A DNA stretch of 64,000 bases from Pyrinomonas methylaliphatogenes (GTDB taxonomy: Bacteria > Acidobacteriota > Blastocatellia > Pyrinomonadales > Pyrinomonadaceae). The stretch is from positions 372,001 through 436,000 of the forward strand of contig NZ_CBXV010000002.1 in NCBI RefSeq assembly GCF_000820845.2, in the 5' to 3' direction. This document shows positions 51,544 to 59,801 of the stretch, piece after piece (positions within the stretch are counted from its first letter, which is position 1; each line of letters begins with the position of its first letter). Position numbers and translations under genes: made by a program. The notes under the pieces were generated by a model, which was not told the origin of the DNA, ran no database searches, and saw nothing but the letters and a program-made list of their open reading frames with translations.

Positions 51544-53817
51544 TTATGAGGCCTCTTCGAGCATCTTCGCCGCCTGTTCGATCTTATCGGCGACCGCTCG
51601 AAGCGTTTGCGCGACCACTTCTATTTCGCGCGTCGCCTCATCCCAGTTGCGCTGCTCGATCGCTTCGCGCACGCCGGGCAAAGTCTTCACGCCGTAGCCC
51701 GTATAGAAGCCCGGCGCGTAGATCTGATGCTTGAACCACGGGCGGCGCGGCAACCCTTCATCGCGCGTCATGGCGCGTTCGGTCTCTGTGAGCAGACGGT
51801 CGAGCGCTGCGCGTTGTTCGCGCGAAAGCGTGCGCCCGCCGCTCAAGGCGCGCTCCGCCGCCCGATCGTAGCGGCGCGCGGCTTCTTGCAAGCGCACGAG
51901 CGCATTCTGAAGCGGCGCGAAGTTCAAATAAGGCACCGGAGCTTCCCGCTCGGGCGGCACATACCGTTCTTTCGGATCAGCGACGTTCGTCAACGCGCGC
52001 TCATCCAGCAGGCGATTCCGCTCCTCGGTCTCTTCGCGCATCGAATCGGTCAAGCGCATCAATTCGCGGACGTAGGTGCCGATTGTGTCGGCGAAGTTGC
52101 CGAAAGCAAGCGGCAACACGTCCGCATCGGCCAAACGCATGACCAATCGCCCGCCGGTTTTAGCGAGCGCCAGACCGTAATCGAAGTTCGGATCGATGAA
52201 GCGCGTGAAATGATCGAACGAATCGTAGTTCGAGTGGTACGACCCGCCGCCGTCTTCGCCGCCGTAGCCGATGTTCAAGCTGGCGATGCCGATATGCTGC
52301 AGAAAGGGCGTGTAGTCGGAACCGGAACCGAGCGCGGCGATGCGCAGGTCGCGCCGTTCGCGCGCGTCGCGTCTTTCATCCGCGCTTCCGCGCACAAGGC
52401 GAAGATCGCGCAAGCGCTCCCAAACGCTGATGCCCTTCTGTGGATCGGCGACGGCGCGCGCCGTCTCGTTGGCGAACCGTTCGAGCGTATGCGAGCCTCC
52501 GACGCCGAGGAAGCCTCGTCCGTTGGAATCGGAGTTGATGTAAACGGCAGCCTTCTGGTGCAATTCCGCGGCGTGCGCTTCGACCCACTCGGTCGAACCG
52601 AGCAATCCCGGCTCTTCGCCGTCCCACGCGCAATAGACGATGGTCCGCTTGGGGCGCCAACCGCTTTGGACCAGTTGACCAATGGCGCGCGCCTCTTCCA
52701 TCATCGCGACCAATCCGCTCACGGGATCGTCCGCGCCGAAGACCCACGCATCGTGATGATTGCCGCGGATGATCCACTCATCGGGGAACTCTGCACCCGG
52801 CAATCGCGCGATCACGTCGTAAGCTGGAACGAGCTTCCAATCGAATTCGAGCTTGAGATGGACTCGAGCCGGTCCGGGGCCGATGTGGTACGTGATCGGA
52901 AGCGCGCCGCGCCATTCGGGCGGCGCGACCGGTCCGCCGAGCGCGCGAAGGAGCGGCAGCGCATCGCCGTATGAAATCGGCAGCACGGGGATCTTCGTCA
53001 ACGTCGGAGCCTCTTTCCGGTCCAGCCGCTTCGCCCCTTCGGTGGCACCGACATTGGGCGTCAGCGGGTCGCCCGGATAGAGCGGCATATCGGCGACCGA
53101 ACCGCGTTGCACTCCCCATTCGTTGCGCCACGCGCCTTTCGGATAGACATCGCCTTGAAAGTAACCATCATCGCGCGGGTCCGAATAGATGATGCAACCG
53201 ATCGCGCCATGTTCGGCGGCCACTTTCGGCTTGATGCCGCGCCACGAAGCGCCGTAGCGCGCGATGACGATCTTGCCGCGCACGTCTATGCCGTGTTCAC
53301 GCAAGACTTCGTAATCGCGCGGCAAGCCGTAGTTGACATAGACGAGTTCGCCCGTCACGTCGCCATCGACCGAATAAGCGTTGTAGGGCGGCAACGCTTC
53401 GCCCACGTTGCTCGAAGTTCGATCCTCTTTGAGCGACGGCTCTTCGAGTCGCGCTCGATAAGTCTCCGGCGCGACGAGTTCAAGCAAGCGCGTGCGCGGC
53501 GTTGGAAACAGAACTTTGAACTCTTCGATCTCCGTTTGATAGCCCCACGAACGGAATTGCGCGGCGATGAACTCGGCGTTTTCGCGCCCGGCAGGCGAGC
53601 CGACATGATGCGGGCGCGCAGACAGCCGCTGCATCCAGTCGCGCAAGTTCTCGCGTTTCAAGAGCGCATCGAATCGGGCTTCGCGCTCTTCCTGCTCGCG
53701 CTGCCGCGCCGCGACGAAGCCGTAGGTTGAAAACGCAAGGGCCGGCTGAACGGGAAAGACGATGAGAAGAAAGATCAACAGAGAAGAGATCGAGACGTTG
53801 CGATGTCCCTTCAACAT
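51544..53817 (-). CDS. M28 family zinc peptidase with PA and TfR-like domains
   Basis: 757-residue exported protein resembling glutamate carboxypeptidase II. Signal peptide (LLIFLLIVFPVQPALA), an inserted PA domain (residues about 150-330), then the M28 core with zinc ligands in RGNHHDAWVFGADDPVSG, CAWDGEEPGLLGSTEWVE and YHSNYDSFDHF. The C-terminal 150 residues match the transferrin-receptor-like dimerisation domain. Likely cleaves C-terminal acidic residues or dipeptides outside the cytoplasm. 125 bases from the amidase gene on the same strand. Confidence 0.92.
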   Translation of the reverse strand: MLKGHRNVSISSLLIFLLIVFPVQPALAFSTYGFVAARQREQEEREARFDALLKRENLRDWMQRLSARPHHVGSPAGRENAEFIAAQFRSWGYQTEIEEFKVLFPTPRTRLLELVAPETYRARLEEPSLKEDRTSSNVGEALPPYNAYSVDGDVTGELVYVNYGLPRDYEVLREHGIDVRGKIVIARYGASWRGIKPKVAAEHGAIGCIIYSDPRDDGYFQGDVYPKGAWRNEWGVQRGSVADMPLYPGDPLTPNVGATEGAKRLDRKEAPTLTKIPVLPISYGDALPLLRALGGPVAPPEWRGALPITYHIGPGPARVHLKLEFDWKLVPAYDVIARLPGAEFPDEWIIRGNHHDAWVFGADDPVSGLVAMMEEARAIGQLVQSGWRPKRTIVYCAWDGEEPGLLGSTEWVEAHAAELHQKAAVYINSDSNGRGFLGVGGSHTLERFANETARAVADPQKGISVWERLRDLRLVRGSADERRDARERRDLRIAALGSGSDYTPFLQHIGIASLNIGYGGEDGGGSYHSNYDSFDHFTRFIDPNFDYGLALAKTGGRLVMRLADADVLPLAFGNFADTIGTYVRELMRLTDSMREETEERNRLLDERALTNVADPKERYVPPEREAPVPYLNFAPLQNALVRLQEAARRYDRAAERALSGGRTLSREQRAALDRLLTETERAMTRDEGLPRRPWFKHQIYAPGFYTGYGVKTLPGVREAIEQRNWDEATREIEVVAQTLRAVADKIEQAAKMLEEAS

Positions 53818-53942
53818 TTACGCCCCTCCGACGATGATCGTTTGAGTGGATCGTCACGTAGAACAAAGCGCGCTGCGCGTCAGAACCGTTCGTTTACCGC
53901 ATGAACCGCGCATCGCATGGAACGAACTGCGCTCGCCGACCT

Positions 53943-55538
53943 CTACGAAAGATCGAGGCTCGCGAGCAAGCGCGGCGGACGGCGATGGCGCGTCGCCTGT
54001 TCAAAGGCATAAGCGATGCGGATCAGTTTCGGCTCGCTCCACGCCGCGCCGAAGAAAGAGATGCCGACCGGCAAGCCGAAGACGAAGCCCGCCGGCACGC
54101 TGATGCTCGGGTAACCTGCCACCGCCGCCGGAGTGGAGCTTCCACCCGTGTAATGATCGCCGTTGACGAGATCGGTCGTCCACGCTGGACCATTGGTCGG
54201 CGCCACAAGGCAATCGAGACGATGGCGGCGCAACGTCGCGTCGATGCCGAACGTGCGCGACAGGCGATGGTTTTTGGCGAGCGCGCGCCTGTAAGCCGGA
54301 TCGGCGAGCGTGCCCTTGGCTTGCGCGCGCACGAAAAGCTCTTGCCCGAAGTAGGGCATCTCGCGGTCGCGGTTCCGTTCGTTGAATTCGATCAATTCGG
54401 CGAGCGTGCGCGCCGGCGGACCGACGCGCCGTTCAGCCAGATACTTGTTCAAATCGTGCTTGAACTCATAAAGCAGCACTTCCAATTCCGAATCATCGAA
54501 TTTGCCGACGGTGACGATCTCCACCGGATCGATGATGACGGCGCCCAGGCGTTTCATCGCGTCGAGCGCTTCGCTCATCAATTTATCGACGGCGTCGTTG
54601 AAACCGAAGAACTTGCGCACGACGCCGATGCGCGCGCCGCGCAGACCTTGCGGATCGAGGAAGCGCGTGTAATCGCTAAGAGCGCGCCCCTGAGAGGCGC
54701 GCGTCGCCGGGTCGCGCGCGTCCACGCCGACCATCGCACCGAGCAAGATGGCGGCATCGGCGACCGTGCGCGCCATCGGTCCAGCCGTGTCTTGGCTGTG
54801 CGCGATCGGGATGATCCCTGAGCGGCTGAGCAAGCCGAGCGTCGGTTTGATGCCGACGATGCCGTTCGTCGAAGACGGGCAGACGATTGAGCCATCGGTC
54901 TCCGTGCCGACCGCAGCGGCGCACAGGTTGGCGGCGACCGCCGCGCCCGAGCCGGAACTTGAACCGCATGGATTGCGATCGAGCGCGTAGGGGTTGCGCG
55001 TCTGTCCGCCGCGCGCGCTCCAACCGCTCGTCGAGCGCGTCGAACGAAAATTGGCCCACTCGCTCAAGTTCGTTTTGCCAAGGATAACCGCTCCCGCCGC
55101 GCGCAGGCGTTCGACGATAAAGGCGTCGCGCAAAGGTTTCGCCGCCCCGACGAGCGCGAGCGATCCGGCGGTCGTCTCCATGCGATCCGCCGTGTCGATG
55201 TTGTCTTTGATCAGAATGGGGATGCCGTGGAGCGGACCGCGCACGCGCCCTGCGCGCCGCTCGCGGTCGAGCGCGTCGGCGATGGCGAGCGCGTCCGGGT
55301 TGATCTCGACGACAGAGTTGATCTTTGGGCCAGCGCGATCGATCGCTTCGATCCGCTCGATGTACCGCTCCGCGAGCCGGCGCGCGCTCCATTCGCCCGA
55401 TTGCAGGCGCTTTTGCAACTCGGCGATGGTCACTTCCTCAAGTTCCGCCGCCGGCACTCCGCTTTGCGCAGCCGACGCGCCGATCTTGGCGGCCACTCCG
55501 GCCAGGGTCGCCGCCAGCAAGAAGTCACGTCGATTCAT
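53943..55538 (-). CDS. Amidase-signature hydrolase with Tat-type signal
   Basis: 531 residues. MNRRDFLLAATLAGVAAKIG is a twin-arginine leader. The amidase catalytic triad is visible: K111 (GIPILIKDN), cis-Ser in CGSSSGSGAA (residues 191-200) and nucleophile S217 (TETDGSIVCPS). The substrate is unknown; exported amidases of this type hydrolyse amides or peptide derivatives. It lies upstream of the M28 peptidase gene and may be co-expressed. Confidence 0.9.
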   Translation of the reverse strand: MNRRDFLLAATLAGVAAKIGASAAQSGVPAAELEEVTIAELQKRLQSGEWSARRLAERYIERIEAIDRAGPKINSVVEINPDALAIADALDRERRAGRVRGPLHGIPILIKDNIDTADRMETTAGSLALVGAAKPLRDAFIVERLRAAGAVILGKTNLSEWANFRSTRSTSGWSARGGQTRNPYALDRNPCGSSSGSGAAVAANLCAAAVGTETDGSIVCPSSTNGIVGIKPTLGLLSRSGIIPIAHSQDTAGPMARTVADAAILLGAMVGVDARDPATRASQGRALSDYTRFLDPQGLRGARIGVVRKFFGFNDAVDKLMSEALDAMKRLGAVIIDPVEIVTVGKFDDSELEVLLYEFKHDLNKYLAERRVGPPARTLAELIEFNERNRDREMPYFGQELFVRAQAKGTLADPAYRRALAKNHRLSRTFGIDATLRRHRLDCLVAPTNGPAWTTDLVNGDHYTGGSSTPAAVAGYPSISVPAGFVFGLPVGISFFGAAWSEPKLIRIAYAFEQATRHRRPPRLLASLDLS

Positions 55539-55609
55539 CGATCCTTTCCATTGACGATTGAGACTGTTTGCAAGAACGCAAGCGCATTATATGCCGTTGG
55601 CCAGAAGTG

Positions 55610-55715
55610 TGGGAATGGCATCGGACATCTCGACTCCCTTCGAGATCGGTCGCTCTTGGCAGCGACCGTCTCGGACTGAAGGGATGGGAATGGCTTCGTA
55701 CGTCTCGACTGCTTT
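55610..55715 (+). repeat. Imperfect direct repeat between amidase gene and intI relic, 75-bp period
   Basis: 55610-55640 and 55685-55715 match at 26 of 31 positions (TGGGAATGGCwTCGkACrTC core). A weaker third hit begins at 55754 next to the integrase stop. The remaining 55539-55763 gap holds no gene. Confidence 0.65.
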
Positions 55716-55763
55716 TTTAAAGACGGCGCGGGACTTCCCATCCTCAAGTAGGCTGGGATGGCC

Positions 55764-56761
55764 CTATGAATCGAGCGGGCGACGAACGCCCCTTGCACCT
55801 CGGTTCAAAACGTGCGTGTAAACCACGGTGGTTTTTACGTCCTTATGGCCTAATAGCTCCTGCACGATGCGGATATCGTCGCCCGACTTCAGCAAGCGGG
55901 TGGCGAAGCTGTGGCGCAGGGTGTGGATGCTGGCGTGTTTATGAATACCTGCTGCGCGTACGGCTTTTTTCATGGCGCGTTGAACAGCGTGCTCGAGCAG
56001 ATGATGCCGCCCTACCCGTCCCGTGCGGGGGGTCTTTTGAACGATGAGCCGCAGGAAATACATACTGCCAGCCCCACTCCTTGGCCGCGTTGGGGTATTT
56101 ACGAGCCAGAGCGTAGGGCATCTCGACCTCACCGAAGCCTTCTTCCAGGTCTAGCCGGTGCATACGCCGGGCGTACTCGAGCTGCCGGTGGAGCGCCGGA
56201 ACCAGTTTGCGTGGGAGCATGGTTCGCCGATCTCGCTCACCCTTGCCATCCCGAACTGTAACCTCTAGCCGCTCGAAATCCAAATCCTTCACCCGCAGGC
56301 TCAGGCATTCGGACAGGCGCATCCCGGTTCCATACAGCAGGCTCAAAATCAGATGGTGGATGCCCGACGCACGAGATAAAACCTGCTCTACCTCGCCACG
56401 GGTGAACACCACCGGAACCCGCCGAGAGCGCCTGGCCCTTTCAATGTTCTCGATGTCGGGTAGGTTGACTTTCAGCACCTGGCGGTACAAGAAGAGCAGC
56501 GCCGATAGGGCTACGTTCTGGGTAGAGGCCGCCACGTTGTTCTTGGTAGCCAAGTGGGATAGGTAAGCCCGGATTTCCTCGACCCCCATCTCGTTTGGGT
56601 GGCGCTTGACGTGAAAACGAATGAAGTCTAAATATGTAATACACATACGAGGTTTCCGTGCGTCGGCTCATATGCTTGAGCCTCAGAACATTGCGAACCT
56701 CGTTGAGAAAGGGGGAAGTTTTGGGCGAGTACCGTTTTTGGCTATGGGAAACATCTGACAT
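55764..56761 (-). pseudogene. intI: Integron-type tyrosine recombinase IntI, two frameshifts
   Basis: Three frames join into one IntI-like protein of about 330 residues. The N-terminus (FLNEVRNVLRLKHMSRRTE) continues after a one-base shift near 56630 as DFIRFHVKRHPNEMGVEEIR. The middle contains the catalytic Arg (GTGMRLSECL) and the IntI-specific inserted helix patch [21 protein letters not shown] second shift lies in a run of six G (56027-56032); removing one restores [12 protein letters not shown]. The C-terminal part has [20 protein letters not shown] and the tyrosine VYTHVLNRG. It is transcribed away from the cassettes, as in all integrons. Sequencing error at the G6 run is possible. Confidence 0.85.
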
Positions 56762-56854
56762 ATCGGATAACATCCTAGTACGGGGTGTTATATGGCAGCG
56801 TGACATTTAATCACTAGTTATGCCGCTTAACCCATCCAAACAAGGTGAAGGTCA
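56762..56854 (+). other. attI region and cassette 1 entry point
   Basis: Between the IntI start and the first cassette gene. GTTATGC at 56817-56823 is the expected recombination core (crossover after the G). The ten bases 56817-56826 are the exact reverse complement of 61292-61301, the first arm of attC1, as expected if the cassette spans 56818-61358. The flanking integrase-binding repeats of attI are not resolvable by eye. Confidence 0.65.
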
Positions 56855-58693
56855 ATGAAGATACGCCCTTTTTATCGCATTCCACCAGAAGACTGGCTTC
56901 TCACAACTAACGCTGATGTTGCCGCCGCTCAAAGGAAAGCCATAGAAAACCCCCAAATGGATGAGCGGGACATTGAAGAATATGTGCGGCAATGGGTTCT
57001 TCGTGAACTAATTGAAACCTATGGCTATCCTAGAGAGTGGCTTGGCGAGCGTATTGTTGTAGAAGAGAGTGTGCCAGTTGCTACTGCCGATAAAGAAGCT
57101 GACATCGCCCTAAAAAACGAACGTGGACGTCCCTACATTTTTATTGAGACTAAGAAAGCAGGATTGTCTGACCCAACGTTTGAGCGTGCTGAACGTCAGC
57201 TAGAGACCTACTTATCAGCAACACATACTGCTACTATTGGGATGTTGACAGACGCACATAGAGTTAAAGTTATTCGCAAGAAAATAGACCCCAATGACTT
57301 TGAGTATATCCCTGACATCCCTCATTATGAGCAAAAACTATCAACCAAGGGAAGACTTGTCCGTGAACTTCCGCCCAATGCAGACGCAAAGCGCATAAAG
57401 ACGGGCTTGAAGCCGATATCCCACCGGTATGAAAATCTTCTATTTGAAGCACATAGTGCAATCAGAGATATTGATGGCATGCACGCTGATGAAGCACTGG
57501 ATGAATTAAGCAAAATCTTGTACACAAAGATATATGATGAGCGCACAACCAGCACACAAGGGATAGGCGCAACTTTCCGTTTTCAGATTTACGGCGCAAG
57601 CAGCGCCTCCGAAGCGGCCTCCAACATCAGAGAGCTATATGATGAAGCGCGCAAAAGAGACATAGAGATTTTCGCGCAGAGAATCCCTGGTTATGAAAGA
57701 AGTCGTGGCGTGTTTTCAGCAAACATTAGACTGAGCGATGAGGCTCTCGCACGAGTCGTAGAGATATTACAAGACTATTCACTCATTGACAGCAACTTGG
57801 ATGTCAAAGGAAGAGCATTTCAACGCGTGTTGAGTTCAGCCATACGCGCAGGAATGGGGCAATATTTTACTCCCGATCCTGTAGTTCGCCTAGCGATAGA
57901 AATGTTGAATCCCACGCCACAAGATATTATTCTAGACCCTTTTTGCGGTTCAGGGCATTTCTTAACCCGTTCGCTGGACTTTGTGCTTGAACGTTATGGA
58001 GATAAAACTGACGAATACACGCTTCACGAATTTCGTTTTTTCAAGCTACATGGGATTGAGAAGTCGGACAGAATGGTTCGTATTGCAATGACTGACATGT
58101 TACTGCACGATGATGGTCATAGCAATATCCGTAATACCAACGCGCTGTTGAGTTTTGACAATTATCCAGACATAATAGCTCTCGGTGGAGACGAAAACAA
58201 GGATCCAGAGATATTTACTATCGTGGTGTCAAACCCTCCTTTTGGTTCACTTATGCAAGAAGAAGCACGTCGCATGCTTGGTAGATTTGAACTCGGCAGG
58301 AATAGGAAAACAGTCCCGCTTGAAATACTTGGTTTGGAGCGCTGTTTGCAATTTCTAAAGCCTGGTGGAAGAATGGCAATTGTATTACCAGACAGCATAT
58401 TGGCTAATAAGCAAACGGCGTATGTCCGAGAGTGGCTAGTGCATCAAGTCAAAATTCGCGCAATAGTGAGTTTGCCAATAGAAACTTTTATGCCTTATGG
58501 CGCAACCCACAAGACAAGTCTTTGTATATTCCGAAAATGGAAAACAGGCGAAAGCAAGAATTTTGACGCGCCAGTGTTCTTAGGGCGCATTGATAATATC
58601 GGTTATGACGCAACTGGTAGAGAACGCTCCAATTCAGAAGTAGATGAAATTGCTAGGCAATTTGCAGATTTCATTAACAGGAACGGATGGTAA
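56855..58693 (+). CDS. Fused restriction nuclease-N6-adenine methyltransferase (BcgI/type I-like)
   Basis: 612 residues, noticeably AT-richer than the chromosome around it. The N-terminal HsdR_N-type nuclease domain has D83 (EADIAL), E98-x-K100 (FIETKKA) and Q115-x3-Y119 (QLETY). A helical linker (about 180-330) leads to an HsdM-like methyltransferase: GQYFTP (335-340), SAM motif DPFCGSGHFL (361-370) and catalytic NPPF (460-463). All key residues are intact, so one chain could both cut and modify. ATG 56855 follows AAGGTGAAGG. With the half-size specificity gene next door this resembles a BcgI-type IIB or compact type I system. It sits as the first gene of integron cassette 1. Confidence 0.88.
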   Translation: MKIRPFYRIPPEDWLLTTNADVAAAQRKAIENPQMDERDIEEYVRQWVLRELIETYGYPREWLGERIVVEESVPVATADKEADIALKNERGRPYIFIETKKAGLSDPTFERAERQLETYLSATHTATIGMLTDAHRVKVIRKKIDPNDFEYIPDIPHYEQKLSTKGRLVRELPPNADAKRIKTGLKPISHRYENLLFEAHSAIRDIDGMHADEALDELSKILYTKIYDERTTSTQGIGATFRFQIYGASSASEAASNIRELYDEARKRDIEIFAQRIPGYERSRGVFSANIRLSDEALARVVEILQDYSLIDSNLDVKGRAFQRVLSSAIRAGMGQYFTPDPVVRLAIEMLNPTPQDIILDPFCGSGHFLTRSLDFVLERYGDKTDEYTLHEFRFFKLHGIEKSDRMVRIAMTDMLLHDDGHSNIRNTNALLSFDNYPDIIALGGDENKDPEIFTIVVSNPPFGSLMQEEARRMLGRFELGRNRKTVPLEILGLERCLQFLKPGGRMAIVLPDSILANKQTAYVREWLVHQVKIRAIVSLPIETFMPYGATHKTSLCIFRKWKTGESKNFDAPVFLGRIDNIGYDATGRERSNSEVDEIARQFADFINRNGW

Positions 58694-58696
58694 ATC

Positions 58697-59503
58697 ATGT
58701 GGGTATCGGAAACTCACACAATTGCCGATTTGATAAAGAAGGGTGTTTTCAAATCAGAATTCTTTGATGAGAATTTTGGAGCATCTCTTAACGGTGTACA
58801 GCAGTATGAATTGGTTGAAATCTCTCAGGTTGCTACACTGAGACGCGAATTGATTAACCCTGCTTTGTATCCAGAGCACACTTTTAACTACTTGAGTCTT
58901 GCAAATATCGCCTCGGACACGGGAGAATTAGTTGATTTTTCACCAATTAAGGGAAGAGAGATAAGAAGTCAGTGTAAAGTCTTTCATGAAGATGACTTGT
59001 TATATGGACGACTTCGCCCTTATTTAAACAAATGTTACCATGCTAAAGGCCCAGTTAAGGAAGGGGTTTGCACTGGTGAGTGTATTGTCATTACGCCAGA
59101 CAAAGACAAAGTTTTGCCAGAGTATCTTCACGCACTATTGCTGAGCAAGTTTGTCCAAGAACAGGTTAACTATTTGCAAACTGGTTCTTCGCGTCCTCGT
59201 GTGCTAGAAGATGACTTCATGACCATCAGAATTCCCTTAATGCCGAAGGAGAAACAGCAATTTGTCGCTAATATACATACTTCTATGTTACGCCTTAGGC
59301 GACAGAAGCTACTGGAGCGTAGCGAATTGCTTCGGATAGCTCGTCATGCAATAGAAAGGCTTGCATCTGGAGAAAATGTAGAAGATGTTAATTTGCTGGA
59401 CATTGCCGTACCTGACGAACCAGAGTTCAACAATCCGTTGCCACAAGAATATCAGGCGTCTCCAAAAGCATTACAAATGGAACGTCATAGACCCCACAGC
59501 TAA
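58697..59503 (+). CDS. hsdS: Restriction-modification specificity subunit, single TRD, 3' end altered by ISC insertion
   Basis: HsdS-like protein of 268 residues with one target recognition domain (YELVEISQVATLRRELINP ... LLYGRLRPYLNKC ... GSSRPRVLEDDF) and one conserved helix (residues about 185-225). Full HsdS has two TRDs, so this is a half subunit that would dimerise, as in BcgI. It starts three bases after the methyltransferase stop. The present stop (TAA 59501-59503) lies inside the left end of the ISC element. The original C-terminus probably ended within a few codons beyond the insertion, so function may be retained. Confidence 0.82.
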   Translation: MWVSETHTIADLIKKGVFKSEFFDENFGASLNGVQQYELVEISQVATLRRELINPALYPEHTFNYLSLANIASDTGELVDFSPIKGREIRSQCKVFHEDDLLYGRLRPYLNKCYHAKGPVKEGVCTGECIVITPDKDKVLPEYLHALLLSKFVQEQVNYLQTGSSRPRVLEDDFMTIRIPLMPKEKQQFVANIHTSMLRLRRQKLLERSELLRIARHAIERLASGENVEDVNLLDIAVPDEPEFNNPLPQEYQASPKALQMERHRPHS

Positions 59504-59801
59504 AGCCGGGGGCTTGAAGGTGCCTGAGAGCCTTCAGCGCAGGCCGGTACCTATGACCAGCCCGAGCGCCGGAGCCCGAAGGACAAGGGCGATGAAGGCG
59601 CTACGTTCTGTGGGTGATGGCACCCTGGGGTGCTTCTCCAGCTCCAGGCCCTGCCGCCTGCGGTTAAACAGCGAGCTGGGGGTGTAAGCGAGCCGTGCCA
59701 CAGGCGTAAAAAGCCCACGGAACATGGGCGAGGAGAGATGCGGGCGGAGTCCATCCCGCGCGTCACCAGGCCCGTAAGGGCACTCCGAAAGGAGTGGGAA
59801 G
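59475..59801 (+). ncRNA. Predicted IscB omega RNA
   Basis: The 311 bases between the element's left end and iscB contain no gene but many short inverted repeats, for example around GGTGATGGCACC (59612), CCCTGGGG (59625), GCCGTGCCACAGGC (59692-59705) and CACTCCGAAAGGAGTG (59781-59796) just before the ATG. This layout, with the hairpin immediately before the start, is that of known IscB omega RNAs. The guide should be the roughly 16 bases flanking the left end (about 59475-59490, inside hsdS). Expression is not shown by the sequence. Confidence 0.75.

Noticed and set aside
55764-56761. Reading the integrase as a XerC/XerD house-keeping recombinase
   Set aside because: The [16 protein letters not shown] insert and adjacent attC sites are specific to IntI.
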